Positions 16,005-23,898 of a DNA stretch of 64,000 nucleotides are shown piece by piece. A program made the position numbers and the translations under genes. Numbering within the stretch: the stretch's first letter is position 1; each line of letters starts with the position of its first letter. The DNA comes from Virgisporangium aurantiacum. GTDB taxonomy: Bacteria > Actinomycetota > Actinomycetes > Mycobacteriales > Micromonosporaceae. The notes beneath the pieces are model-generated. The model saw only the letters and a program-made list of their open reading frames with translations, had not been told where the DNA came from and made no database searches. The stretch covers positions 124,001-188,000 of the forward strand of contig NZ_BOPG01000009.1 of assembly GCF_016863635.1 (NCBI RefSeq). The letters are read 5' to 3'.

Positions 16005-16853
16005 TCACGCCTTCCCGGGCTCGTCGCCGACGGCAACCGGGACGCCCACCAGCGAGCCGTACTCGGTCCACGATCCGTCGTAGTTCTTCACGCTCTGGTG
16101 TCCCAGCAGCTCCTTCAGCACGAACCACGTGTGCGAGGAGCGCTCGCCGATGCGGCAGTACGCGATCGTGTCCTTGCTGTCGTCGAGACCGGCCTCGCCG
16201 TAGATCTTGCGCAGCTCGTCGTCGGACTTGAACGTGCCGTCTTCGTTGGCCGCCTTGCTCCACGGCACCGACAGCGCGGTGGGCACGTGGCCGGGGCGCT
16301 GCGCCTGCTCCTGCGGGAGGTGGGCCGGCGCGAGGAGGCGGCCGGCGTACTCGTCGGGCGAGCGCACGTCGACGAGGTTCTGCACGCCGATGGACTTCAC
16401 GACGTCGTCGCGGAAGGCGCGGATCGACAGGTCCTGCTGCTGCGCGGTGTAGCTGGTGGCCGGCCGGTTCGGAACGTCCTTGGTGTAGGGGCGGTTGTCG
16501 AGCTCCCACTTCTTGCGGCCGCCGTCGAGCAGCTTGACGTCGCCGTGCCCGTACAGCTTGAAGTACCAGTAGGCGTACGCGGCGAACCAGTTGTTGTTGC
16601 CGCCGTACAGCACCACGGTGTCGTCGTTGCCGATGCCCTTGCGGCTCAGCAACGCCTCGAACTGCTCCTTGTTGACGAAGTCGCGGCGGACCTGGTCCTG
16701 CAGCTCGGTCTTCCAGTCGATCTTCACGGCGCCCTGGATGTGGCCACCGTCGTAGGCGGTGGTGTCCTCGTCGACCTCGACGAACACCACGTTTCCGGCA
16801 TTGAGGTTCTTCTCGGCCCAATCGGCCGTGACCAGAACGTCTTCCCGACTCAT
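16005..16853 (-). CDS. Thiosulfate sulfurtransferase (rhodanese, CysA2/SseA group)
   Basis: A 282-residue two-domain rhodanese. The N-terminal inactive domain has VVLYGGNNNWFAAYAYWYFKLYGH; the catalytic domain has VDVRSPDEYAG and the active loop CRIGERS with Cys233. It moves sulfane sulfur from thiosulfate to an acceptor such as cyanide or a thiol. The CRIGERSSHTWFVL segment is that of mycobacterial CysA2/CysA3. The start has GGGAGAGAC upstream. A 24-residue cysteine-rich leader peptide gene and a hairpin precede it, pointing to control by cysteine supply. Confidence 0.92.
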   Translation of the reverse strand: MSREDVLVTADWAEKNLNAGNVVFVEVDEDTTAYDGGHIQGAVKIDWKTELQDQVRRDFVNKEQFEALLSRKGIGNDDTVVLYGGNNNWFAAYAYWYFKLYGHGDVKLLDGGRKKWELDNRPYTKDVPNRPATSYTAQQQDLSIRAFRDDVVKSIGVQNLVDVRSPDEYAGRLLAPAHLPQEQAQRPGHVPTALSVPWSKAANEDGTFKSDDELRKIYGEAGLDDSKDTIAYCRIGERSSHTWFVLKELLGHQSVKNYDGSWTEYGSLVGVPVAVGDEPGKA

Positions 16854-16951
16854 GCTGTCTCTCCCTGATGCGGCGGTAGTGCGATGACGTGCCGCGCGGC
16901 CCGGAGCAACACCCGGCCGCGCATGGCGATGCGCTGTGGCGATACGGGTGA

Positions 16952-17001
16952 TGACGGCGGCTAGCCGCTTTTCGGAGTGCCCGAAACGTCAGCCGTCGTC
17001 A
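16952..17001 (-). promoter_or_regulatory. Attenuator-like hairpin after the Cys leader peptide
   Basis: 16991-17001 pairs with 16952-16962 (TGACGACGGCT with AGCCGCCGTCA on the message, one A-C mismatch). The 5-prime arm contains the leader peptide stop codon, so a ribosome finishing the peptide would open the hairpin while one stalled at the cysteine codons would not. A second palindrome, GCGGCTAGCCGC, overlaps the distal arm. Confidence 0.5.
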
Positions 17002-17073
17002 GTGACGGCAACACAGGCAGGAGCCCACGCGGCACAGGTCGACCACGCGGCGTTTGGTGAGCAGCATGCTCAT
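16999..17073 (-). CDS. 24-residue cysteine-rich leader peptide upstream of the sulfurtransferase
   Basis: Hand translation gives a 24-residue peptide beginning MSMLLTKRRVVDLCRVG and ending SCLCCRH. It holds four Cys codons, two of them adjacent. Basic RR-V-DL cores with terminal cysteines are seen in actinobacterial leader peptides ahead of sulfur genes, and cysteine-responsive upstream ORFs of this kind are described in mycobacteria. The peptide ends 145 bases before the sulfurtransferase start, with a hairpin at its stop codon. Too short for routine gene calling. Confidence 0.8.
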   Translation of the reverse strand: MSMLLTKRRVVDLCRVGSCLCCRH

Positions 17074-17081
17074 AGCGGAGA

Positions 17082-17109
17082 AGCCTAGCATCGCGACCGC
17101 CCGTGACAA
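17082..17109 (-). promoter_or_regulatory. Promoter of the sulfur operon, nearly leaderless
   Basis: On the minus strand TTGTCA (17109-17104) and TAGGCT (17087-17082) form -35 and -10 boxes with a 16-base spacer. The -10 ends 8 bases before the ATG of the leader peptide, and no ribosome site is visible, so the transcript probably begins at or within a couple of bases of that ATG. Confidence 0.6.
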
Positions 17110-17158
17110 TCGGCCACGAGACCCCGGTCACCCTGCCCATTAGTGGCTGGACACGGCG

Positions 17159-17920
17159 TCAGCTGACGAGCTCGACGTTCGCGGCCGTGGCCGTCACCCG
17201 CACGCCGTTGGCGTCGGTCTCGATGTTCTGGATCGTCAGCGTGTACGGCATCTTCGGCGTCCGGATCGTGGCGGTCAGCCGGTTCTTGATGGTGTTCAGG
17301 AGCGACTGGGCGGCGCGGGGCAGTTCGACGCCCTCGGCCTGGATGTCGCTCAGCTTCAGGTTCACCTTGCCCTCGGCTACCGTGATCGTGCCCTTGGCGA
17401 CGAGCTTGGTGTTGTAGCCGGCCAGCGCGATCGGCAGGCGCAGCTCGACGTTGTTGTTGGTGACCTTCACCTCGAGCTGCGCCGGGTCGAACGGCACCGG
17501 CAGGTTGGCCAGCGTGATCAGCGACCGGACGGTGTCCCAGCTCATCGTGGCGGTGCCGCTGATCTTGCTCGCGGTGACCGGACCGCGGCCGTTGAGCAGG
17601 TCGCTCGCCGCCGCCTTCACGTCGGTGGCCACGATCGTCATGGTCTCGAGCTTGATGTCGTCGCTCTGCGGCTTGTCGGCGGTGATCGTGATGCGCTCGT
17701 AGTTGCCGCCCAGCACCTGGGTGAGGAACGGGAACCCGCCGATCTCGACCTTCGGCTCGCTCGCCGTGGTGGCGCCGTTGTTCTTCAACTCGATGGCGGC
17801 CTGCTCCGCGAGCTTGTCCTCCGCGACGCCGGCGCCGACACGGTCGGCGACGATCACGAGGCCCAGCAGCAGGACCAGCATGACCAGCAGCGCGATGCCG
17901 ATCTTGCGTCCTCGTCCCAC
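17159..17920 (-). CDS. lmeA: LmeA-like DUF2993 phospholipid-binding protein
   Basis: A 253-residue exported, membrane-anchored protein. The N-terminal basic stretch and a helix at about 7-27 form a signal anchor; a DUF2993 beta-rich domain follows (VGAGVAEDKLAEQAAIELKNN, VEIGGFPFLTQVLGGNYERI). In Mycobacterium LmeA (Rv0817c) acts in the periplasm and helps elongate the mannan of lipoglycans. The GTG at 17920 is preferred to that at 17935 because GAGGGG lies 7 bases ahead of it. Same neighbourhood as Rv0814c-Rv0819, which strengthens orthology. Confidence 0.82.
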   Translation of the reverse strand: MGRGRKIGIALLVMLVLLLGLVIVADRVGAGVAEDKLAEQAAIELKNNGATTASEPKVEIGGFPFLTQVLGGNYERITITADKPQSDDIKLETMTIVATDVKAAASDLLNGRGPVTASKISGTATMSWDTVRSLITLANLPVPFDPAQLEVKVTNNNVELRLPIALAGYNTKLVAKGTITVAEGKVNLKLSDIQAEGVELPRAAQSLLNTIKNRLTATIRTPKMPYTLTIQNIETDANGVRVTATAANVELVS

Positions 17921-17950
17921 AGCCTGACCCCTCACCTTGAATCGTCAAAC

Positions 17951-17970
17951 GGCGGGCCGATCGGCCCGCC
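17951..17970. terminator. 20-bp perfect palindrome between two minus-strand genes
   Basis: GGCGGGCCGATCGGCCCGCC is fully self-complementary. It lies after the membrane protein gene (ends 18004) and 31 bases before lmeA. A terminator is likely; an operator for lmeA is the alternative. Confidence 0.6.
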
Positions 17971-18003
17971 GGTGCGTTACCCAGAGGTCAAAAGTTACAA
18001 CCC

Positions 18004-18918
18004 TCACGCCAGGATCAGCTTGGCCACGTAGGCCACCGGGGCGGCGAGAGCGAACGCCGTCAGCGGGCCCTGCATGTGGCGCACCAGCCACCAGGACGGC
18101 ACCGCACCGGCCAGTCGCCGCCCGGCGTCCGCGTAGTTCACCGACAGGTCGATCATCAGCGCGATCACCGCCGCGGCCAGGCCGGCGAAAGCGGTCGGAA
18201 GCGTCTGCAACCCGTCCAGAAGGTAGCCCACCAGGCCCGCGACGCCGGTACCGACCATCGCGCCGACGATCACGCCGATCCCGCCCCGGGGCACCGCCGG
18301 CGCGACCCGCAGGATCGGCGCGGCCAGATCGGTGAGGTGCGCGACGAGCAGCGCCGCGCCCGCGCCGACCACGCAGGCGCTGATCACCTGCGTGCCCAGC
18401 GGCACCCGGCTGAGCACGATCAGAGTCGCGTATGCGACCACGCCGAGGACGACCATCAGACTGGACCCGAGCGACTCGGTGACCCGCACCCGTCCGGCCG
18501 GGCGCAGCAACTGCCCGATCACGGCCAGCACGAACCCGCCCGCGGTGACGTACGCCATCGGCGCCAGCGACGGGGGTCGCTCGGTCAACGCGAACCAGTC
18601 GGCCCCGATGGCCACCAGGAAACCGACCAGGCCGACCACCTTCGGCGCCGGCGGCTGGGCGGCGATCGTCCAGACCACGACAAACAGCACCTGGACGCCG
18701 AAGACGACCAGGGCGAACGCCTGGTGGTCGAACTGGACGCCCACGGCCAGCGCGAGCGTCAGCAACCCGGCGAGCCCGACCACACCGAGCGAGACCAGCC
18801 GCCGCACCGGCGCCTGGACGAGCGGACGGTCGTCGCCCTCCCCCGCGTCCGGGCCGGGCAGGTCGTCGGGGTCGAGGGCGGCATAGCCGTCGTCGGCGCG
18901 TAGTTCGGACGGTGGCAC
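18004..18918 (-). CDS. Multi-span membrane protein, unknown function
   Basis: A 304-residue protein with an acidic cytosolic start of about 40 residues ([17 protein letters not shown]) and seven or eight hydrophobic spans between residue 45 and the end. No transport or enzyme motif recognised. The GTG at 18918 is the first reasonable start; the ribosome site is weak. It is divergent from glnR and may share that promoter region. Confidence 0.65.
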   Translation of the reverse strand: MPPSELRADDGYAALDPDDLPGPDAGEGDDRPLVQAPVRRLVSLGVVGLAGLLTLALAVGVQFDHQAFALVVFGVQVLFVVVWTIAAQPPAPKVVGLVGFLVAIGADWFALTERPPSLAPMAYVTAGGFVLAVIGQLLRPAGRVRVTESLGSSLMVVLGVVAYATLIVLSRVPLGTQVISACVVGAGAALLVAHLTDLAAPILRVAPAVPRGGIGVIVGAMVGTGVAGLVGYLLDGLQTLPTAFAGLAAAVIALMIDLSVNYADAGRRLAGAVPSWWLVRHMQGPLTAFALAAPVAYVAKLILA

Positions 18919-19117
18919 GCACCGATGGTGCCAGACCCTCGTGATCTTGAACACCGGGCCGCGAACGGATTGGAACGAACTACCGAAACAGAAAGGTCGG
19001 GCTCTGCACTATCCTCTACGTCAGAACGAGCGAGCACGTGGCCCGCTCCCGCCACCCGTCATTGACGCCGGGCCGATCGAACAGACCCGCCCAAACTCCC
19101 GGGGACGGAGGTGTCGC

Positions 19118-19819
19118 GTGGAAATTCTCATGCTGACGACTCGGGCCGATGCACCGTCGGTGCTCGCCGCCCTCGACCTGCTGCCACACACCGTGCGGAC
19201 CGCACCGCGAGACGTCCGCACGCTCATGAACGGCCCCACGCCCGACGCCGTGATGGTCGACGCCCGCACCGAACTGGCCGAGGCCAGGTCCACCTGCCGC
19301 ATGCTGCGGGCCACCGGGCTCGGCGTGCCGCTGGTGGCGGTCGTCACCGAGGCGGGGCTGGTGGCCCTGCACACCGACTGGGGCGTCGACGACGTTCTGC
19401 TCGCCACCGCGGGTCCGGCCGAGGTCGAGGCCCGCCTGCGTCTCGCGGTCGGCCGGCTCAACGCCGCCACCGCCAGCACCAGCGGGTTGATCAAGGCCGG
19501 CGAGCTGACCATCGATCCCGACACCTACGCCGCCAAGCTCAAGGGCCGCCCGCTCGACCTCACCTACAAGGAGTTCGAGCTGCTCAAGTTCCTCGCCCAG
19601 CACCCCGGCCGGGTCTTCACCCGCGACCAGCTGCTGCGCGAGGTCTGGGGCTACGACTACTTCGGCGGCACCCGCACCGTCGACGTCCACGTGCGGCGGC
19701 TGCGGGCCAAGCTCGGCTCGGAGTACGAGTCGATGATCGGCACCGTCCGCCAGGTGGGCTACAAGTTCGTGGTCCCGCCCACGCGCGCCCTGCCTGATTC
19801 GGAGCCCGCACGGGTATAA
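19118..19819 (+). CDS. glnR: GlnR-type orphan response regulator of nitrogen metabolism
   Basis: A 233-residue OmpR-family regulator. The atypical receiver is at 1-115, with [22 protein letters not shown] typical of GlnR, which works without phosphorylation of the aspartate. The winged helix is at about 130-225 ([53 protein letters not shown]). GlnR activates or represses ammonium, nitrate and amino-acid genes. GTG 19118 has GGAGG six bases ahead. mshD begins 8 bases downstream, as in Rv0818-Rv0819. Confidence 0.88.
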   Translation: MEILMLTTRADAPSVLAALDLLPHTVRTAPRDVRTLMNGPTPDAVMVDARTELAEARSTCRMLRATGLGVPLVAVVTEAGLVALHTDWGVDDVLLATAGPAEVEARLRLAVGRLNAATASTSGLIKAGELTIDPDTYAAKLKGRPLDLTYKEFELLKFLAQHPGRVFTRDQLLREVWGYDYFGGTRTVDVHVRRLRAKLGSEYESMIGTVRQVGYKFVVPPTRALPDSEPARV

Positions 19820-19827
19820 CTGCCGGG

Positions 19828-20700
19828 GTGGAGGTAACGCACGCCGACCGGTTGACCCCTGACCAGCTCACCGCTGTGGCGGAACTCACCGCCGAAGCGG
19901 AGGCGGTCGACGGCACGCCGCCGCTGTCCGAACAGACCGTGCTCAGGCTCGCGCTTCCCGGCGTCCACCTGCTCCTGAACGGCGGCCGGGACGGTTACGC
20001 GCACCTCGACCACGACGGCGCGGCCGAACTGATCATCGCGCCGCACCGGCGCGGGCACGGCCTCGGCCGGGCGCTGGTGCGGGCGGCGGTGGCCGCCGCC
20101 GATCCTGCCGGCGGCCGGCTGGAGGTGTGGTCGCACGGCGATCATCCGGCGGCGGCGGCGCTCGCGCGGGAATTCGGGTTTGCGCGGACGCGCGTGCTGC
20201 ACCGGTTGCGTCGGCCGCTCTCGGCCGCGTTTCCGCCGGTAGAGCTTCCGGACGGGGTGAGCATCCGCACGTTCGTGCCGGGCGACGACGACGAGGCGTG
20301 GCTGCGGGTCAACGCGCGGGCCTTCGCCACGCACCCCGAACAGGGCCGGATGACGCTCGCCGACCTGCGACAGCGGATGGCCGAGCCGTGGTTCGACCCG
20401 TCGGGGTTCCTGCTCGCCGTGCGCGGGTCCACGATTCTGGGTTTTCACTGGACGAAGATCCACCCGGACGGGCTGGGCGAGATCTACGTGCTCGGCGTCG
20501 ACCCGTCCGCGGCCGACCTCCGGCTCGGGCGGCCGCTCGCGATCGCCGGCCTGGTGTCGCTGCGCGACCGGGGCGTCGAGACCGCGATGCTCTACGTCGA
20601 CGAGTCGAACCCGCGGGCGATGAGGCTGTACGACAAGCTCGGGTTCACACCATGGTCGTCCGACGTAACCTACCTGCGCACTGGCGGCGCTTCAGGGTGA
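19828..20700 (+). CDS. mshD: Mycothiol synthase (acetyltransferase)
   Basis: A 290-residue enzyme with two tandem GNAT domains (about 1-135 and 145-290). It acetylates Cys-GlcN-Ins with acetyl-CoA in the last step of mycothiol synthesis. HRRGHGLGRALV is the CoA loop of the first domain; ESNPRAMRLYDKLGFTPWSSDVTY closes the second, as in MshD. GTG start 19828. It follows glnR closely and overlaps the convergent membrane protein gene by 56 bases. Confidence 0.9.
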   Translation: MEVTHADRLTPDQLTAVAELTAEAEAVDGTPPLSEQTVLRLALPGVHLLLNGGRDGYAHLDHDGAAELIIAPHRRGHGLGRALVRAAVAAADPAGGRLEVWSHGDHPAAAALAREFGFARTRVLHRLRRPLSAAFPPVELPDGVSIRTFVPGDDDEAWLRVNARAFATHPEQGRMTLADLRQRMAEPWFDPSGFLLAVRGSTILGFHWTKIHPDGLGEIYVLGVDPSAADLRLGRPLAIAGLVSLRDRGVETAMLYVDESNPRAMRLYDKLGFTPWSSDVTYLRTGGASG

Positions 20701-21199
20701 GCTCGCGGTGGTCGAGCACGGCGAGCACCGGGTACAGCACCCCGCACGCGAAGAGCCACAGCAGCACGCGCTGCCGCGCGTCGTCGACCACGCCGATCAC
20801 CGGTAGGGGCGCCAGGGCCATCAGCACGGCCATCCCGCCGACGTGGTGCGGCCGGCCGCCGCCCGTCGCGAGGCCGTAGCCGAGCAGCACCGCCGCGCCC
20901 ACCACGGCCGTGACCAGCACCGGCGGCGTCCAGACGGTGTCGATCACCAGGGCGGCGATGAGCAGGCCGCTGGCGAGGATGCCGCCGTGGGTGAGCCGGC
21001 CCGGCCGGATGTTCGGGAAGGTGCGCGCGTAGTAGCGCCCGGCGAGGCTGTGCATCCGGGCCGAGCCGACCACCGCCACGAGCCAGACGACCCAGCGGAC
21101 CGGCCACGGCATGGGCACGACCGTGACGGTGGCGGTGGTCAGCAGGAGAAGGCCTCCGGGCGCCCAGCGGAGACCCTGCCAGTACCACATGTACCGCAT
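20645..21199 (-). CDS. Small multi-span membrane protein, unknown function
   Basis: A 184-residue protein with about five hydrophobic segments (LLLLTTATVTVVPM, WVVWLVAVVG, ILASGLLIAALVI, LVTAVVGAAVLLGYGL, VLLWLFACGVLYPVLAVL) and a basic C-terminus. No family recognised. ATG at 21199 or 21190. Its last 56 bases run antisense into the end of mshD, and its start overlaps an inverted repeat that may be an operator. Confidence 0.6.
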   Translation of the reverse strand: MRYMWYWQGLRWAPGGLLLLTTATVTVVPMPWPVRWVVWLVAVVGSARMHSLAGRYYARTFPNIRPGRLTHGGILASGLLIAALVIDTVWTPPVLVTAVVGAAVLLGYGLATGGGRPHHVGGMAVLMALAPLPVIGVVDDARQRVLLWLFACGVLYPVLAVLDHRELTLKRRQCAGRLRRTTMV

Positions 21200-21222
21200 A
21201 TCGACAAAAATACCCGATATGC
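21196..21222. promoter_or_regulatory. GCATATCG/CGATATGC inverted repeat at the start of the membrane protein gene
   Basis: Eight-base arms 21196-21203 and 21215-21222 are separated by an AT-rich ACAAAAATACC. The arms match perfectly and stand out in this GC-rich region. The site covers the start codon and upstream region of the gene at 20645-21199, so a repressor site is likely. Confidence 0.45.
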
Positions 21223-21235
21223 CGGGATTGCCCCG

Positions 21236-22054
21236 CTAACCGGGGACGATCAGCGTGCCGTTCCCGTCTTCGGTGAACTCGACCCGCGGTTGGACCGGCG
21301 TGGCGGCGTCGCGGGCCTCGGCCGCGTCGAGCACCGCGGCGATCGTGTGGTGGTCGCCGATCTGGCGCAGCGTCGACCGGGTCGGCGGCAGCATCGGCAG
21401 CGACTCGTCGAACAGGTCCGACGGCGTGGCCCAGCGGATCAGCGCCGCCTCGCCGCCGACGTCACGGGTGCGCTGGCCGGCCGGCAGGACGGCGACGAAG
21501 AAGTAGGTGTCGTAACGGCGCGGCTCGAACTCCGGCGTCACCCAACGCGACCACGGCGCGAGCAGGTCGGTGCGGGGCACCAGGCCACGCCCGGCGAGCA
21601 TCTCGGCGAACCCGATGCTGCGGTCGATCAGCGCGACCCGGGCCGCCTCCCAGTCGTCACCGCTGACGTCGCCGACCACGGAGGCCGGATCGGGACCGGC
21701 GAGCAGCACGCCGGACTCCTCGAACACCTCGCGCACGGCGGCGCACAGCACGGCCTTGGCGGCCGCCTCGTCGAGCCCGAGCCGGGCCGCCCACGCCGAT
21801 GGGGGCGGACCCGCCCAATCCAGCTCGACGGTGAAGTCGCGCGCGTCGACGGCACCGCCGGGAAAGGCGTACATGCCGGCGGCGAAGGCCATCGTGGTCA
21901 CGCGGCGGATCGCGAACACCTCGTAGCCGGCCTCGGCCGGCCGCACCAGGACGACCGTGCTCGCCAGGCGCGCCTCGACCGGCTGCTGCTCCCCGGCCGC
22001 AAACTGCCGCGCCTGCTCGACCATGCGCCCGGGCAGCGGAAATTCCAGATCCAC
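21236..22054 (-). CDS. Nudix hydrolase (NUDT19-like)
   Basis: A 272-residue Nudix protein. The Nudix helix is split by a long insertion: YAFPGGAVDARDF, then about 30 residues later CAAVREVFEESGVLL with the REVxEExG residues intact. This arrangement is that of NUDT7/NUDT19-like hydrolases, several of which act on CoA derivatives. The substrate here is unknown. It begins 9 bases after the LuxR-type gene and probably shares its transcript. Confidence 0.85.
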   Translation of the reverse strand: MDLEFPLPGRMVEQARQFAAGEQQPVEARLASTVVLVRPAEAGYEVFAIRRVTTMAFAAGMYAFPGGAVDARDFTVELDWAGPPPSAWAARLGLDEAAAKAVLCAAVREVFEESGVLLAGPDPASVVGDVSGDDWEAARVALIDRSIGFAEMLAGRGLVPRTDLLAPWSRWVTPEFEPRRYDTYFFVAVLPAGQRTRDVGGEAALIRWATPSDLFDESLPMLPPTRSTLRQIGDHHTIAAVLDAAEARDAATPVQPRVEFTEDGNGTLIVPG

Positions 22055-22063
22055 CCAGCGATC

Positions 22064-22699
22064 TTAGATAAGCCCGTGCCGCAGTGCGTAGGCGACAGCG
22101 TGCGAGCGGTTGCGCAGGTGCAGCCGGCTCGTGATGTCGTGGAGGATGTTCTTGATCGTGCGCTGCGAGTACGACAGTTTCGTGGCGATCTCGGCGGTGT
22201 CGAGGCCGTCGGCCACCAACCGGAGCACCTCGATCTCGCGCTCGGCGAGCCCGCCGAACGTGAGGCCGCGGGGCCACAGCACCTGGCGTTGCAGCTTGCC
22301 CACCTGGCTGAGCAGCCGGCCGAGCAGGTCGGGCGGCAGGGCGCCGTCGCCGGCCGCCGCGGCCCGCACCACCTGCACGAGCTTGTCGGGGCTGGCCTCG
22401 GCGCGGCGCACCACGCCGGCCACCCCGGCCTCGACGGCCGCCACCAGATCGGAGTCGTCGAGTTCGGCGACCACGAGCACCAGCCGGGCGCCGAGGCGCT
22501 GCAACGAACGCAGCGTGCGCAGCGTCGGTTCGGCCACGCGGTCCGCAACGACCAGCGCGACGGTGGTGCGCCCGGGATCGGGCGCGTCGATGACGCGAAC
22601 CTCGGAGCGCGGGCGAAGCTGCGTGGCCAGCCCGGCGCGGAGAATCGGATCGTCGGCGTGAATGTAGACGGTGAACTGGTCCATGGTCGTAACGGTCAT
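22064..22699 (-). CDS. LuxR/NarL-type regulator with receiver-like N-terminus
   Basis: A 211-residue regulator. The first 120 residues resemble a receiver (FTVYIHADDPILRAGLATQL), but the expected phospho-aspartate position is in ALVVADRV, followed by no clear acidic pocket, so it may be phosphorylation-independent. The LuxR HTH is at about 145-211 (LAEREIEVLRLVADGLDTAEIATKLSYSQRTIKNILHDI). GGAAGG precedes the ATG. No kinase adjacent. It may control the Nudix gene it shares an operon with. Confidence 0.82.
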   Translation of the reverse strand: MTVTTMDQFTVYIHADDPILRAGLATQLRPRSEVRVIDAPDPGRTTVALVVADRVAEPTLRTLRSLQRLGARLVLVVAELDDSDLVAAVEAGVAGVVRRAEASPDKLVQVVRAAAAGDGALPPDLLGRLLSQVGKLQRQVLWPRGLTFGGLAEREIEVLRLVADGLDTAEIATKLSYSQRTIKNILHDITSRLHLRNRSHAVAYALRHGLI

Positions 22700-22783
22700 G
22701 AAGGGTGCCTTCCGGGGTCAGTACGTCAACCCTGACCGGGCTGCCTCAGCGCACGCTCAACATGGGCTCAACGGCTGCCCGAT

Positions 22784-22800
22784 GGGGCGTTTAGCGCCCC
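22784..22800. other. Short GC-rich palindrome before the Gfo/Idh gene
   Basis: GGGGCG and CGCCCC flank TTTAG, followed by TATACC. It lies in the divergent gap between the LuxR-type and Gfo/Idh genes and could be an operator. Nothing else notable in that gap (22700-22857). Confidence 0.25.
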
Positions 22801-22857
22801 TATACCTGCCCCACGCAGGCCAGGCCCGACTGGTTCGAGATCCGCTAGCGTTTGGGC

Positions 22858-23829
22858 ATGACCGATCCCATCCGCTGGGGAATCCTGGCGACCGGCGGCA
22901 TCGCCGCCACGTTCGTCACCGATCTGAAGTTCCTTCCGGACGCCGAGGTGGTGGCCGTCGGATCCCGCAGCGACGAGGCCGCCGAGGCGTTCGCCGGCAC
23001 GCATGGGATCCCGCGGGCGTACGGATCGTGGCAGGGACTTGTCGACGATCCGGACGTCGATGTTGTATACGTGGCCACCCCACACTCCGCCCACGTGGCC
23101 GCCACATCGACGGTCCTCAACGCGGGTAAGGCGGCGTTGACCGAAAAGCCGATCGCGCTCGACCTCGCCGGTGCGACGACGCTCGTCGAACTGTCCCGGG
23201 TCCGCCAGGTATTCCTGATGGAGGCCATGTGGACGCGCTTCATCCCGGCCGTCCGCCACGCCCTGGACCTGGTCCGCGACGGCGCGATCGGGCGCGTCAC
23301 CAGCGTCCACTCCGACTTCGGTTTTCCCGCGCCCGACGACCCGACCCACCGTCTGCACGCCAAGGCGCTGGGCGGCGGCGCCACGCTCGACGTGGGAATC
23401 TATCCGGTGACGATCGCGCACCTGTTCCTCGGCCCGCCCGACGAGATCCGGGCCTGGGCAGACCTCGGCCCGCAGGAGACCGACCGCAACACGGCGATGG
23501 TGTTCGGGTACGCGTCGGGTGCGGTGGCAACGTTGACGTGCTCGCTGGTCGGCCAGACTCCGACCATCGCGGTGATCAGCGGATCGGAAGGCTTCATCGA
23601 GCTACCGGCGAAGTTCTTCATGACCCGCCAGGTGATCCTGCACCGCGGCGACTCCGTCGAGGTACGAGACTTCCCGGTGGACGGTACGGGCTACCACCTG
23701 GAGGCGGCCGAAGTCCACGATTGTCTTCGCGCCGGCCTGGTCGAAAGCCCGGTAATGCCGCACGCCGAAACGCTGTCCGTCCTGACGACGCTGGACCGCG
23801 TACGCGCCGAGATCGGCGTGACGTACTAG
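22858..23829 (+). CDS. Gfo/Idh/MocA-family oxidoreductase
   Basis: A 323-residue NAD(P)-dependent dehydrogenase. The N-terminal Rossmann fold opens with IRWGILATGGIAATFV, and the conserved EKPIAL motif with its catalytic Lys is at about residue 97. The C-terminal alpha/beta domain has GGGATLDVGIYPVTIAH, the family's G-x-x-D-x-G-x-Y region. Substrates are sugars, polyols or bile pigments across the family; nothing nearby narrows this. The ATG at 22858 is used; a TTG 6 bases upstream is possible. Confidence 0.88.
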   Translation: MTDPIRWGILATGGIAATFVTDLKFLPDAEVVAVGSRSDEAAEAFAGTHGIPRAYGSWQGLVDDPDVDVVYVATPHSAHVAATSTVLNAGKAALTEKPIALDLAGATTLVELSRVRQVFLMEAMWTRFIPAVRHALDLVRDGAIGRVTSVHSDFGFPAPDDPTHRLHAKALGGGATLDVGIYPVTIAHLFLGPPDEIRAWADLGPQETDRNTAMVFGYASGAVATLTCSLVGQTPTIAVISGSEGFIELPAKFFMTRQVILHRGDSVEVRDFPVDGTGYHLEAAEVHDCLRAGLVESPVMPHAETLSVLTTLDRVRAEIGVTY

Positions 23830-23836
23830 CCTCTCG

Positions 23837-23892
23837 GCGCGATCTTGGACTCCTCGCGGTGCTCCAGGCCCTTCAGGAGTCCAAGATCGCGC
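23837..23892. terminator. 18-bp perfect inverted repeat between convergent genes
   Basis: GCGCGATCTTGGACTCCT (23837-23854) pairs fully with 23875-23892 around 20 bases. It serves the Gfo/Idh gene (ends 23829) and the long oxidoreductase gene (ends 23899). The core TCCAAGATCGCG also occurs at 47539-47550, so it may be a dispersed element. Confidence 0.75.
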
Positions 23893-23898
23893 GGGTGA

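Noticed and set aside
18941..19117. GlnR box upstream of glnR
   Set aside because: ACCGAAACAG was seen near 18980, but the paired GTnAC half is missing, so I do not claim autoregulation.
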